Assembly: GCA_965246945.1 (NCBI GenBank)
Contig: CBDFFW010000001.1
Location: 1,550,001-1,614,000, forward strand
DNA length: 64,000 bases
Origin: CBDFFW01 sp965246945
Lineage (GTDB): Bacteria > Pseudomonadota > Alphaproteobacteria > UBA11073
Direction: 5' to 3'
Positions 17,348-25,638 of the stretch are shown here, one piece after another. The translations under genes and the position numbers were made by a program. Under the pieces are notes generated by a model. The model did no database searches, was not told the origin of the DNA, and saw nothing but the letters and a program-made list of their open reading frames with translations. Numbering within the stretch: position 1 is the first letter of the stretch; each line of letters begins with the position of its first letter.

Positions 17348-18007
17348 CTAAGGAACCAATTGTTGCTTTTTTCTATCTTGTTCGATCAGGGCATCCTGCT
17401 CCTGCTTATTGTAATATTTGACGGCATTTAAAAATTTATAAATTGCTCCCACCGCTATCACAGTGCCTACGCCCAGCCAAATTGGGTTGTCAGTATGCTT
17501 TTTTGCATATTGTTGCAGAGTTAAACCATTTTGCAGCGACTGGTTAACATTATAATCTTTACGGTAAGTTGCAATCATCCCACCTAGCAGTATGCTTGCT
17601 GCACAAAGCGCGACTATATATCCCTTTTTGCTGGCAACAGCTTCTTCTATTCTAAGTCGTGGGGGTCTATTATCTTCCAAGTCAATCTCTTGCCTTAGGT
17701 TTAACAGTAATGCAGAGGTCGGAGAAAGACTGCCTTGACTACTTACAGCATAGGCGGCAGAAGCAGTTGACAATGCACTTGTAATAAAACCCATTGCGGC
17801 CAAAGTTAAATTCTTATTCTTTTCATTAGCTTTTTGGAAATTGGTGTTACTCATAAGAATACTGATACCAATTAAACCACCTGCCATTTTAAGAAATACA
17901 TCAGGCCCCTGGGTAAAAACTAAAAACGCACTTGCAACTGAAAGGGTTAGACTGGCTGGTACTTTATAATATTTCAGCGCTCTAGACGTAGAGTGCGTCA
18001 GCTTCAT
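17348..18007 (-). CDS. Multi-spanning membrane protein of unknown function
   Basis: A 219-residue protein with about five hydrophobic segments (about 17-33, 39-54, 68-90, 129-149 and 176-194) and a charged C-terminus (KQEQDALIEQDRKKQQ). No family recognised. It is convergent with the integrase (3-base gap) and its start codon overlaps the first 15 bases of the TraJ-like gene head to head, which is unusual and leaves no promoter space. Base composition is lower in GC than the satellite. It may belong to the mobile debris to the right. Confidence 0.6.
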   Translation of the reverse strand: MKLTHSTSRALKYYKVPASLTLSVASAFLVFTQGPDVFLKMAGGLIGISILMSNTNFQKANEKNKNLTLAAMGFITSALSTASAAYAVSSQGSLSPTSALLLNLRQEIDLEDNRPPRLRIEEAVASKKGYIVALCAASILLGGMIATYRKDYNVNQSLQNGLTLQQYAKKHTDNPIWLGVGTVIAVGAIYKFLNAVKYYNKQEQDALIEQDRKKQQLVP

Positions 18008-18322
18008 GTGCCAGTGCTGCCCGAAGAAGCTTTGGAAATTCAGAAAAATGCCGCTGCATGTGGGCTAAAAGTTGCTACTTACCTTAGAACGCTATGTTTG
18101 AATCACGAGCCCAAAGGCATTGCCGACGCGGATGCTATCATTGAGCTGGCAAAAGTTAATGCTGATCTTGGCAGGCTCGGCGGCTTGTTTAAAATGTGGT
18201 TAACGAATGACAATAGATTAAAGCCTTTTGGTAAAGCTGAAACTGTCCCCATGATTAATGGATTAATGCAGGAAATAAAATCCACCCAAACTTTGCTGTT
18301 CGAAATCGCAAAAAAGTTATAG
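17993..18322 (+). CDS. TraJ/MobC-like plasmid mobilisation protein, possibly 5'-truncated
   Basis: A 109-residue protein resembling conjugal relaxosome accessory proteins of the TraJ/MobC group: a ribbon-helix-helix-like N-terminus (PVLPEEALEIQKNAAACGLKVATYLRTLCL) and a helical C-terminus (INGLMQEIKSTQTLLFEIAK). Family members bind oriT and recruit the relaxase. Here no relaxase is nearby, so the gene is a leftover of a plasmid or integrative conjugative element. The GTG start at 17993 lies inside the first codons of the opposite-strand membrane protein gene, suggesting a recombination junction near 18000. Confidence 0.6.
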   Translation: MRQLHVPVLPEEALEIQKNAAACGLKVATYLRTLCLNHEPKGIADADAIIELAKVNADLGRLGGLFKMWLTNDNRLKPFGKAETVPMINGLMQEIKSTQTLLFEIAKKL

Positions 18323-18386
18323 TATTTCAGCAGAACCCACGCTGCTCAATCATGATCGCCAAAGTGACAATGCAGAATGGGCAGCG

Positions 18387-19562
18387 TTAACTTCCCGCAC
18401 GTGCTGCATCCAATAACGACATCACCTCAACGCCGCCTGCTCCTGGATAGCTTTCCTGGCCAGGATAAACCAAAATACGGCGCTCGGCTTTGATATCATC
18501 GCAAGCAATGTAGAAGCCTTTTTCTACAGTTGGCGAGAGAGATTTTTTAAATTCAAATGCCCAGCGGCGTGAAGCGGAAAGCTCTAACACCAGATCAATC
18601 TCGTGTCCTGCGGCAGAGCGGTAAAAATATGGTTTGGCACCGGCAGGAGCGCTGGCGATGATGGCTTCCAGTGCAAACCCTTCCCAGCTTGCACCGGCAA
18701 TCGGATGCCCTAAAACATCATGCAAGGTTGGAAGGTTTAATAGAGAATGCAGCAGGCCGGAATCCCGTAAATAAATTTTGGGTGATTTGACCAAACGCTT
18801 ACCAGCATTCGCCGTCCAGGGCGGCAAGCGGCGAACCAGTAACAAATCAACTAGCAATCCCAAATAATGCGAAACCGCATGCCAGCCGACTCCCAGGCTT
18901 TGCGCCAGGCGCTGCGCATTGAACAGCCCGCCTTGCGTATGCGCAAGCATCGTCCAAAAACGCTCAATCGTATCGGCAGGCACACGCACGCCAAATTGCG
19001 GAATATCGCGCTCCAAATAAGATCGGATAAAGGATTGTCGCCATAGGCTGCTGGCCTGATCGCTATCGGCCAGGAAACTGCCTGGAAAGCCACCTCGCAG
19101 CCAAAGCTGATCGGCAGCTTCTGCACCGACCACCGGTAAAACCTCCTGTGGCTGCAAGGGCATTAACTCCAGAAAATTGATCCGGCCTGCTAAGCTTTCG
19201 GAGGATTGCCGCAGCAAATCCAGCGCGGCGGAACCTAAGATCAAAAACTGCCCTGCCTTTTCGCCCAAGCGGCGGCGTGCATCAATCTCACTACGCAGCA
19301 CCGTAAAAATCTCAGGAACGCGGTGAATTTCATCTAGGATTACCAAGCGCCCACGCTGTGCGTGCAAATAAGCCACTGGGTCATCCAGCCGCCGCCGGTC
19401 AGCAGGATTTTCCAGATCCAAATAGATTGCCTGGTTTTGACGTTCAGCCGCGATTTCCAAAGCCAATGTTGTTTTGCCCGATTGGCGCGGGCCAAGTAGT
19501 GCCACCGCCGGAAACTGCCCGAGCCGTTCTTGTAGGGTACTTTGCAAAAGCCGTGTAATCAT
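18387..19562 (-). CDS. AAA ATPase with DUF4143 domain
   Basis: A 391-residue protein of the AAA_14/DUF4143 family. The N-terminal ATPase has Walker A GPRQSGKTT (24-32) and Walker B LVILDEIHR with a sensor segment LGSAAL. A winged-helix part follows (LAQSLGVGWHAVSHYLGLLVDLLLV). The C-terminal DUF4143 domain has HEIDLVLE and WAFEFKKS, which look like the D...ExK core of a PD-(D/E)XK nuclease fold. Proteins of this family are scattered, horizontally mobile and of unsettled function. It is GC-richer than its surroundings and stands alone between mobile fragments. Confidence 0.85.
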   Translation of the reverse strand: MITRLLQSTLQERLGQFPAVALLGPRQSGKTTLALEIAAERQNQAIYLDLENPADRRRLDDPVAYLHAQRGRLVILDEIHRVPEIFTVLRSEIDARRRLGEKAGQFLILGSAALDLLRQSSESLAGRINFLELMPLQPQEVLPVVGAEAADQLWLRGGFPGSFLADSDQASSLWRQSFIRSYLERDIPQFGVRVPADTIERFWTMLAHTQGGLFNAQRLAQSLGVGWHAVSHYLGLLVDLLLVRRLPPWTANAGKRLVKSPKIYLRDSGLLHSLLNLPTLHDVLGHPIAGASWEGFALEAIIASAPAGAKPYFYRSAAGHEIDLVLELSASRRWAFEFKKSLSPTVEKGFYIACDDIKAERRILVYPGQESYPGAGGVEVMSLLDAARAGS

Positions 19563-19777
19563 TCTTGCAAATTCGCGTATAACGCACGAATTTGCAATAT
19601 ATTACTTAAAAAATTGAATTTATATATATTTATAATGGTAGACTTTAACTAAACGCATTTTAAAGAGAAAACGTAATTAAGCGTGATTTTTAGAGTATTT
19701 AGCACAATTTCTAACACACTAACACAAAATATCAAATATAAAGATGATTTATCAATATTTTAATATATGGTCAATCT

Positions 19778-19824
19778 GTCTCATAACCTGAAGGTCGTCA
19801 GTTCAAATCTGGCCCCCGCAACCA
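19778..19824 (+). repeat. 3' fragment of initiator tRNA-fMet (attachment-site remnant)
   Basis: From the anticodon loop CTCATAA onward the sequence follows the 3' half of a bacterial initiator tRNA: CC, GAAGGTCGTC, the T-loop GTTCAAATC and the acceptor end CCCCCGCAACCA including encoded CCA. Against the E. coli sequence as I remember it, only about three substitutions are seen. The 5' half of the tRNA is absent upstream, so this is not a gene. Such 3' halves are typical att copies left when an element integrates into a tRNA gene. Confidence 0.75.
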
Positions 19825-19895
19825 ATAAAATCAATAGGTTAAGGCAATTGGTAAAATATTAGAAATTGGCCGTTGCTACCCAGTTGCTACTTTCC
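19813..19895 (+). repeat. Junction repeat copy A (tRNA end plus downstream unit)
   Basis: It contains CCGCAACCAATAAAATCA and, about 50 bases further, TTGGCCGTTGCTACCCAGTT. Both parts recur in the same order in copy B at 25.55 kb, with three mismatches in about 23 bases for the first part and three or four in about 22 for the second. Confidence 0.55.
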
Positions 19896-19980
19896 CGCTT
19901 AACCATTTAAAAATTTAAACTCAATATTTATTGCAACCATTTGCCTTAAGAACCGAATTTTTAGCATAATACGCTAGATT

Positions 19981-21219
19981 ATGGCCTCCGACATTCAAAA
20001 GCTGGCAAGGATTAACGCAGCAATTGCCAATATTGTGGCAGAACCTGGGCCACTAGCTGCCCGTCCGCGCCAAGTTGAAAGCTTTGTTAAGCTAAATAAT
20101 CGGCAAAATGATGAAACCCTTTCCATTGAACAAAAGTTTCTAGCTGGTTTTGATATTACCGGCGGTGTCGGTAAGACCGTCATGTTTGGTCGCGCTGTTT
20201 CGGCATTTCGCAAACAAGGGTTACGTGTTTTAGTCGTTGCCCCTAAAATTGATTTGGTTAACCAAGCAGGTGGTAAATTCAGCGTACATTTCGGCGATGA
20301 TGCCGAAGGCACCATTATTCATGGTAGAGCCAAGCATAAAATCGGCGCAGATGTCGATCTCAGCGACCATAATTTATTACTATTAACGGACAGGTCTTTA
20401 TTAAACCGTTATCGGGCTGGCCAAATCAATCCAGCGGACTGGGATGTTGTTATTTACGATGAAGCACAAATGCTCATCAATGAAGAAACCGAAAACCACA
20501 AATTATTTAAGCTTCTTGCTGAGTATGGGCTCGTAATGGCTTTTACGGCAACGAGTGAACATAGCAATGGTCGTAGTTTAGCCAAGCATTTTGGTATGCC
20601 CGTTGACACGATTTTGCTTCCCGAAGCTGTTGAAGGTAATTTATTGAGTTCGATCAAAACCTCAATTATTCATACACGCACTAAAATCGGGTTTGAAAAT
20701 TTAGGTGATGGTGCAGAATTTGATCCCGTTAAGATGGCTGCTGCCATTAACCAAGCAGCCCGCAACCAAAAAGCAGTGCAAACCTATGCTAGTTTTGCTG
20801 ATCCTGAAACGGGTTACCGGATGTTAGGCGAGCGTGGTTTCGCTTACTGCGGCGGGGTTGATCATGCTCGCCACATGGCACAATTATTCAACCAACAATT
20901 AACACCGGTTTTGCCTGCTGAACTGTTGGCGAACGCTGACTATCTTCTGTTATCGCTGGCGGATATTAATGATGATTTAAAGCGTAGTGATTATGATCAA
21001 GTGCAAGCGGCATATCTAAGAGACGTATTAGCACGGCATAGAGCTCGCGAGCGTACTGTGCCTATTTTACCTGCTGCGCTGGTACATGGTGAAATGAAAG
21101 GCTGGCAAATTGAATTGGTGCATGAAGCATTTGATCGTGACTTAATTAAAATAGTACCGAATGATGATATCTGGACAACCGGCATAGATACCTGTTGCTG
21201 GTCGTTCACATCTCGATAA
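19981..21219 (+). CDS. Superfamily 2 helicase, C-terminally truncated
   Basis: A 412-residue protein with Walker A GGVGKT (61-66), motif Ia-like VLVVAPKIDLVNQ, motif II DEAQ (VVIYDEAQM), motif III TAT (MAFTATSEH) and part of the second RecA domain up to DDIWTTGID, which matches motif V. The frame then runs into eight residues unlike the family (TCCWSFTSR) and stops, and motif VI with its arginine finger is missing. The sequence right of about 21195 reads on the opposite strand as another gene, so the helicase was cut by a recombination event. It lies directly after the tRNA fragment and probably came with an integrated plasmid-like element. Helicase activity is unlikely. Confidence 0.7.
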   Translation: MASDIQKLARINAAIANIVAEPGPLAARPRQVESFVKLNNRQNDETLSIEQKFLAGFDITGGVGKTVMFGRAVSAFRKQGLRVLVVAPKIDLVNQAGGKFSVHFGDDAEGTIIHGRAKHKIGADVDLSDHNLLLLTDRSLLNRYRAGQINPADWDVVIYDEAQMLINEETENHKLFKLLAEYGLVMAFTATSEHSNGRSLAKHFGMPVDTILLPEAVEGNLLSSIKTSIIHTRTKIGFENLGDGAEFDPVKMAAAINQAARNQKAVQTYASFADPETGYRMLGERGFAYCGGVDHARHMAQLFNQQLTPVLPAELLANADYLLLSLADINDDLKRSDYDQVQAAYLRDVLARHRARERTVPILPAALVHGEMKGWQIELVHEAFDRDLIKIVPNDDIWTTGIDTCCWSFTSR

Positions 21220-22100
21220 GTTATTTTATCGACATGATCTTTCAGAATTATTTGTTTTATTGCGACATGAGTTTTTTCAAAAAATAATGCGACTAAATTC
21301 TTTTTAATAAATATTTTAAGGGATTGTTTGGTTTGGCTTGCAGGATCACGTTCAGCTCTTTGTAAACCAGCAACTTGCTTGACAAGATTTTTACCTTTCG
21401 CTGATTTCGGCCATACAATTTTTAAGGATTTATCGATTTCAATATTCAAACACTCACATATGGGGATGACCGTTAATCTATTATTTTGGCTAGGGATGGA
21501 TGGCCTGCTAAAAGTTATTACTATGCCATCTTTAGTTAAAGATTGGCTTATTTCACTATATCTATCCTGTAAATGCTGTTTATCAAAACAGTTGTACGAT
21601 TGCGCCTCTATATTTAAGCTCATTGGCTAAAACATATTCGGCATATTTGACTTGGGGCTTATCAACAATATCACTGTCAAAAATGATGTAAACTTTTCTC
21701 CCTTGCAAAGTGAAGTTGTCCCACTCTTGCAACAGACCAGATTTTGATTTAAATACCCAAACACCGCCAATGCCAAGGCAAGTTATGCCTGCTTTACAAG
21801 CGGATGCTGTTTTTTTCGCCTTCGGTAATCCATAAAGGTATTGATACATCTAAAGCGATTTTTTCCCAATTTATGTTTCTCAAAACAGATTTGTATAAAT
21901 GCGGTATTGTGCCTTTCGGTTGGGCATATTTTTGTGACCGCTGCTCACCAAATTTTGAATAGTGGCACAATATTTTCGCACGGGAAAAATCATGATTATA
22001 TGGGAACTTATATCCCTCCCCTTTGAACCCCATATTTTTCATACATTTCTGTAGGTGATAAGCTTTTAATACCTAGTTTTTTTGTATCTACTGCTAATTG
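21195..22100 (-). pseudogene. Broken DUF3854/Toprim-like plasmid primase gene
   Basis: Read on the minus strand from about 22100, pieces in different frames form one protein: KLGIKSLSPTEMYEKYG, then (shift near 22020) FKGEGYKFPYNHDFSRAKIL to LWITEGEK, then (shift near 21812 in a run of seven A) TASACKAGITCLGIGGVWVF and YIIFDSD to YRGAIVQLF with a stop near 21590, and finally a basic stretch to about 21195. ITEGE and FDSD are the Toprim acidic motifs; the ITEGEK.ASACKAG.GIGGVW pattern is DUF3854. Removing one A restores the frame at the second site. At about 22140-22090 a signal-peptide-like start (MKRVLQASITALVLAVAISS) runs into the remnant and looks like a further junction. Confidence 0.6.
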
Positions 22101-22139
22101 CCACTGCCAAAACCAGCGCAGTTATTGAAGCTTGTAAAA

Positions 22140-22367
22140 CGCGTTTCATGGAAATTTCTTGAAGGATTAGCCTTTTAACTAGATCATATATGAAAAAGAA
22201 CAATGTCTCTTATTATTAACAGGATAAGTTCTGTTATGTTTTATAATAAGTTAGATAATTTATCTGCTCTATTTTATGCCGCTTAGATCGCAGCAATATC
22301 AATCTTCTTCATTCTTATCATCGCTTCAAATTAAACTTATTTTAGTATGTTTAATGATTTGGAACAA
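22140..22367. other. Intergenic region, no gene seen
   Basis: AT-rich sequence between the primase remnant and the DauR-like gene. I see no gene, RNA or convincing terminator in it. Confidence 0.5.
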
Positions 22368-23033
22368 TTAATTCACTGCTTTTAAACTATTATAAACTGA
22401 GGCGCGGGAGATGCCGAGCAGGTTGGCAATTTTTGAGATTGCGCCACCGAATTGCAAAAAACCTGCATTTGCCAGTTGTTTAACCAATTCTTGCCTTTGT
22501 TGCGATGAAAGAGCGCGTGGCTGAGTATTACGTTTGGCAGAAAACGTTTCGATTGCTTGGCGAATTTCATCAGAGGAACGGTTATGTAACGTTTCTGCCA
22601 CTGGTGCGTCACTAACATTTGTTGCAGTTAGCTGGCCTAAAATCAGTTGTAGAGATGAGAAAATTGATATGTCTAGATTGAGACAAAGTGCCGCAATAAA
22701 TTCACCTTTGCTATTGCGCAGGCCAATTGAGGTACTTTTAACTGGGCGACCATCTGGAAATGTGTTGCTGTAATTTTGAATAATATCGGGAAAATCTGGG
22801 TTGCTGAGGCGAGCCAAACCCATTTCGGTCATTGAATCACCTAATTTTCGCCCTGATAACGGTGTTTCAAGTGCGATGATGGAGTTGGTGGGGTTGCGCA
22901 AATCATGCAGTACTACTTCGCAACAAGGCGCAAACATCTTGCCTAAAGCCGCTACCATTTTTTTGGCTTCCTTTAAAATAAGCTCATCTTCACTGATTTT
23001 ACTGGATTTAGAGACAATAGGGTTTTTTGACAT
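22368..23033 (-). CDS. DauR/YheO-type PAS-HTH transcriptional regulator
   Basis: A 221-residue regulator with an N-terminal YheO-like PAS domain (about 25-135; APCCEVVLHDLRNPTNSIIAL, SKGEFIAALCLNLDIS) and a C-terminal helix-turn-helix (about 175-220; ISKIANLLGISRASVYNSLK). The family includes DauR of Pseudomonas, a repressor of D-arginine catabolism. Here it is transcribed away from a D-amino-acid oxidase, so control of that module is likely. I chose ATG 23033 over a TTG at 23051. The 97-base divergent region contains a small GACA/TGTC dyad near 23086 and TATAAT near 23097, which I regard only as weak candidates. Confidence 0.85.
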   Translation of the reverse strand: MSKNPIVSKSSKISEDELILKEAKKMVAALGKMFAPCCEVVLHDLRNPTNSIIALETPLSGRKLGDSMTEMGLARLSNPDFPDIIQNYSNTFPDGRPVKSTSIGLRNSKGEFIAALCLNLDISIFSSLQLILGQLTATNVSDAPVAETLHNRSSDEIRQAIETFSAKRNTQPRALSSQQRQELVKQLANAGFLQFGGAISKIANLLGISRASVYNSLKAVN

Positions 23034-23130
23034 AATGTTAATATTATACAATATGAAAATAGTTCTTGCATCTGTTATTTATATTTGACACATTGTCTAT
23101 AATTTACATAACGTAAAATGGAGATTTATA

Positions 23131-24396
23131 ATGGCTAAGTTGCCAAGCAAACCGAAAGCAATTATTTTAGGATCGGGTTATATCGGTTCTACCGTTGCCC
23201 TTTGTGCCAAAGCGGCTGGTTATGATGTGCAAATTATAACAGATCAACGCATTTCCTTATCACGCGCTGGTGCTAACCCACGGTTTGCGAGCGGTTATCC
23301 GGCCGCCTCTATTCTACCGCACTCAGTAGCTGCGAATGATATGGGTGAATTAATGGCATATAGTCAGACAATGTTTAAGGCGCTTGAAAACACTGGCGAT
23401 GCTGGTGTTAGATCGCAGCGCCATTTTGAATTATGGGAAGCACCGCTTGCCAAAGAACCAAATTATCTAAGTAGTCTAAGGAATGCCGGTGGTTTGGAAG
23501 AATTTCCAGAATTTGCCTTGCCCAAAAGAAAAGGTGCGGAAAATATTTATGGTTATGGCTTCAATATTTTTTTCGCTGATATGCCCTGCTACGGCGAATG
23601 GTTAAACGGTCAAGTGGATAAACAAGGTATTGAAGTTATTGAGCAAAATTTGATGCCTAATAATGTCGCTGATTTAAAAGCGGATATTATTTTTAATTGT
23701 TTGGGGATTGGGGCCGCACGGGTATTTCCCGAATTATCGCCAGGTTTTGTGGTGCAAGGCATGCTATTACAGTTTGCCTGTGATGATCTGTATGTTGAAC
23801 GTAATACGGGGCAGCCAGTTTCATTGAATTATATACCACAACAGGAAATTTATCCGGCACCAGATGGCAGTACCTGGGATGTTTATTTTTATCCACGGCA
23901 GAAATCCATTATCCTGGGCGGCACGCGGCAAGTAATGACCATTAATCCTGCAACGGGCAAAGTTTCTGGCGATACATATACTGGTGAAACCATTAAGGTT
24001 GAAGGCATTGATATCCCCCGTCCGATGCTCGATTTGAACCGCGAATTGATACGTCAAATGACTGGCCGGGAATTACCGGAGATATATGAGCCGTTGGTTG
24101 GTTACCGGCATATTTATGGCACCCCGGAAAATCCTGAACTGCGCATTGCTGCGCGGCATACCAGCCATGTTCCCATTATTGATTGCCTTGGTTTTGGCGG
24201 CTCGGGTGTCACTTTATCTTGGGGTGCTGGCATTCGTGCGTTGGCGACAGCGCAAAGTTTAGCTGGAACACCGATCAATAATTTCAAAGCGGAATTACAA
24301 ACCAAATTATTGGCCTTGCTAACTGGAACAGATCAAAAACCAGCTATGCCAGCAGTAAAATCAAGGCCTACCCAATTATTGTCATGCATCTTATAG
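23131..24396 (+). CDS. FAD-dependent D-amino-acid oxidase (DAAO/DASPO family)
   Basis: A 421-residue flavoprotein. The FAD-binding Rossmann motif is LGSGYIGSTVA (14-24), with ASILPHSV further on. The C-terminal part carries the DAAO signature region: YRHIYGTPENPELRI and GFGGSGVTLSWGAGIRAL, comparable to the HGGxGxTxxWG element of eukaryote-like DAAO and D-aspartate oxidase. It should oxidise a D-amino acid to the keto acid with release of ammonia and hydrogen peroxide. The gene is divergent from the DauR-like regulator and 19 bases upstream of an asparaginase gene, suggesting D-Asn/D-Asp as substrates (inference). No signal peptide. ATG 23131 follows a GGAG ribosome site. Confidence 0.85.
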   Translation: MAKLPSKPKAIILGSGYIGSTVALCAKAAGYDVQIITDQRISLSRAGANPRFASGYPAASILPHSVAANDMGELMAYSQTMFKALENTGDAGVRSQRHFELWEAPLAKEPNYLSSLRNAGGLEEFPEFALPKRKGAENIYGYGFNIFFADMPCYGEWLNGQVDKQGIEVIEQNLMPNNVADLKADIIFNCLGIGAARVFPELSPGFVVQGMLLQFACDDLYVERNTGQPVSLNYIPQQEIYPAPDGSTWDVYFYPRQKSIILGGTRQVMTINPATGKVSGDTYTGETIKVEGIDIPRPMLDLNRELIRQMTGRELPEIYEPLVGYRHIYGTPENPELRIAARHTSHVPIIDCLGFGGSGVTLSWGAGIRALATAQSLAGTPINNFKAELQTKLLALLTGTDQKPAMPAVKSRPTQLLSCIL

Positions 24397-24415
24397 TCAG
24401 CCACAGGATCACATG

Positions 24416-25468
24416 ATGACACTTAAAAAAATTCTGCTGATTTTTTGTGGCGGCACCATTTCTATGCATAAAAACGAACAAACGGGTTCGTTGGACGTGG
24501 GTCATGGTGCCGATCAGCTTTTTCATTTAGAACCGCGCATTGTTGATTTGGCCAATATCGAAGTGATTAATTTAGCAAATATTGATAGCACCAATATGCT
24601 TACCGATGATTGGCAAAAAATGGTGGAAACCATTCAGGCAAAATACGATCAATATGATGGTTTTGTTATTACCATGGGCACCAATACTCTAGCCTATGCT
24701 TCCAGCGCTTTATCGTTTGCCATTCAAAATTTAGGGAAGCCAATTGTGTTCACCGGTGCGCAAATTCCAGCAGAAGCAATTAGTACAGATGCACGTAATA
24801 ATTTGGTTAACGCTTTGCGGGTGGCAGCCCTTGATACCGCCGGTGTTTTTGTGGTGTTCGGCAGCAAAATTATGATTGGTTGCCGTGCCAAAAAGTTAAG
24901 CGAATCCGATTTGGATGCCTTTGGCACATTTAACGATGCCGATTTTGGTGAGTTATCCATTGGTATTAAAATTAATAAACCCAATCCTGGCCGGCATGAT
25001 AATTTGCCAGATATCCGCAACGGTTTTGATGCCAACATCGTCAGTCTAACCTGCATTCCCGGTTTTCAAGTCAATTATCTGCACAAATTAATTGAGCACG
25101 GAGCGCGCGGCATTATTTTACGCGGGTTTGGTTCCGGCGACATTGCGTATGATTATCTGCCACTATTAGATTATGCGCGTGAAAAACAAGTGCCAGTAGT
25201 TATTACAACTCAATGTCGTGGTTCCACTGTTATGGGATTAAATGATCCTGGTTTAAAAGCACTGCAAGCTGGGGCTATTCAGGCTTTCGATATGAGCATG
25301 GAATCCATGTCGACCAAAATGATGTGGTTACTTAGTCAAAATACGCCTTATGAAAGCTTTAAAGAAACTTTCCATCGCAATATGGCCGGTGAAATCAATA
25401 TAAAACGCACTAAATTTTTTATAAACAGCGAGTTAGAAAATCTTATTGATTATCAAGATTTAACCTAA
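24416..25468 (+). CDS. Asparaginase-family amidohydrolase with Asp-to-Asn change in the HGTDT motif
   Basis: A 350-residue asparaginase (type I/II fold). The first catalytic threonine is Thr14 in CGGTISM. The second motif, usually HGTDT, reads MGTNTLAYASSALSF here: Thr89 is kept but the substrate-binding aspartate is Asn90. The lysine of the family is present in RAKKLSESDLDAF, and GARGIILRGFGSGD is the usual C-terminal element. It would hydrolyse asparagine or a related amide to the acid and ammonia. No signal peptide, so cytoplasmic. I chose the second ATG (24416) because AGGA at 24402-24405 is better spaced. It follows the D-amino-acid oxidase by 19 bases, so D-asparagine is a plausible substrate. 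Confidence 0.85.
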   Translation: MTLKKILLIFCGGTISMHKNEQTGSLDVGHGADQLFHLEPRIVDLANIEVINLANIDSTNMLTDDWQKMVETIQAKYDQYDGFVITMGTNTLAYASSALSFAIQNLGKPIVFTGAQIPAEAISTDARNNLVNALRVAALDTAGVFVVFGSKIMIGCRAKKLSESDLDAFGTFNDADFGELSIGIKINKPNPGRHDNLPDIRNGFDANIVSLTCIPGFQVNYLHKLIEHGARGIILRGFGSGDIAYDYLPLLDYAREKQVPVVITTQCRGSTVMGLNDPGLKALQAGAIQAFDMSMESMSTKMMWLLSQNTPYESFKETFHRNMAGEINIKRTKFFINSELENLIDYQDLT

Positions 25469-25512
25469 ATCTCTTTATAATCGCATTTTTGCCGATTGAC
25501 AGATAACCACTA

Positions 25513-25625
25513 TAGACGGTTTATCCAACTTAAAGTTTGAAATGAATTGTTCCCTCCGCAACCAATAATATCATTTGCTTATATATAATTTGGCCATTGC
25601 TACTCAATTGTTATTGAAGAACAGG
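25513..25625 (+). repeat. Junction repeat copy B (both halves)
   Basis: It carries an upstream unit CGGTTTATCCAACTTAAAGT, shared with copy C at 29.7 kb, then CCTCCGCAACCAATAATATC and TTTGGCCATTGCTACTCAAT, shared with copy A at 19.8 kb. It therefore joins the two half-units. It separates the D-amino-acid cassette from the zinc cassette and contains no gene. Confidence 0.55.
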
Positions 25626-25638
25626 GTTAACTGGCAGC

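Larger units (their letters stand above)
19563..19980. other. AT-rich intergenic region with tRNA fragment
   Basis: 418 bases without a credible gene. The left half is strongly AT-rich. The right half holds the initiator tRNA 3' fragment and the downstream repeat unit described separately. Bases about 19900-19980 show no further structure that I can support. Confidence 0.6.

Noticed and set aside
18396..18405. CACGTG as a second parS
   Set aside because: Only the central six bases match; the flanks do not form the TTTC/GAAA arms and it lies in a coding region.
19741..19824. Complete tRNA-Met gene
   Set aside because: The 5' acceptor strand and D-arm are missing upstream; only the 3' half from the anticodon loop is present.
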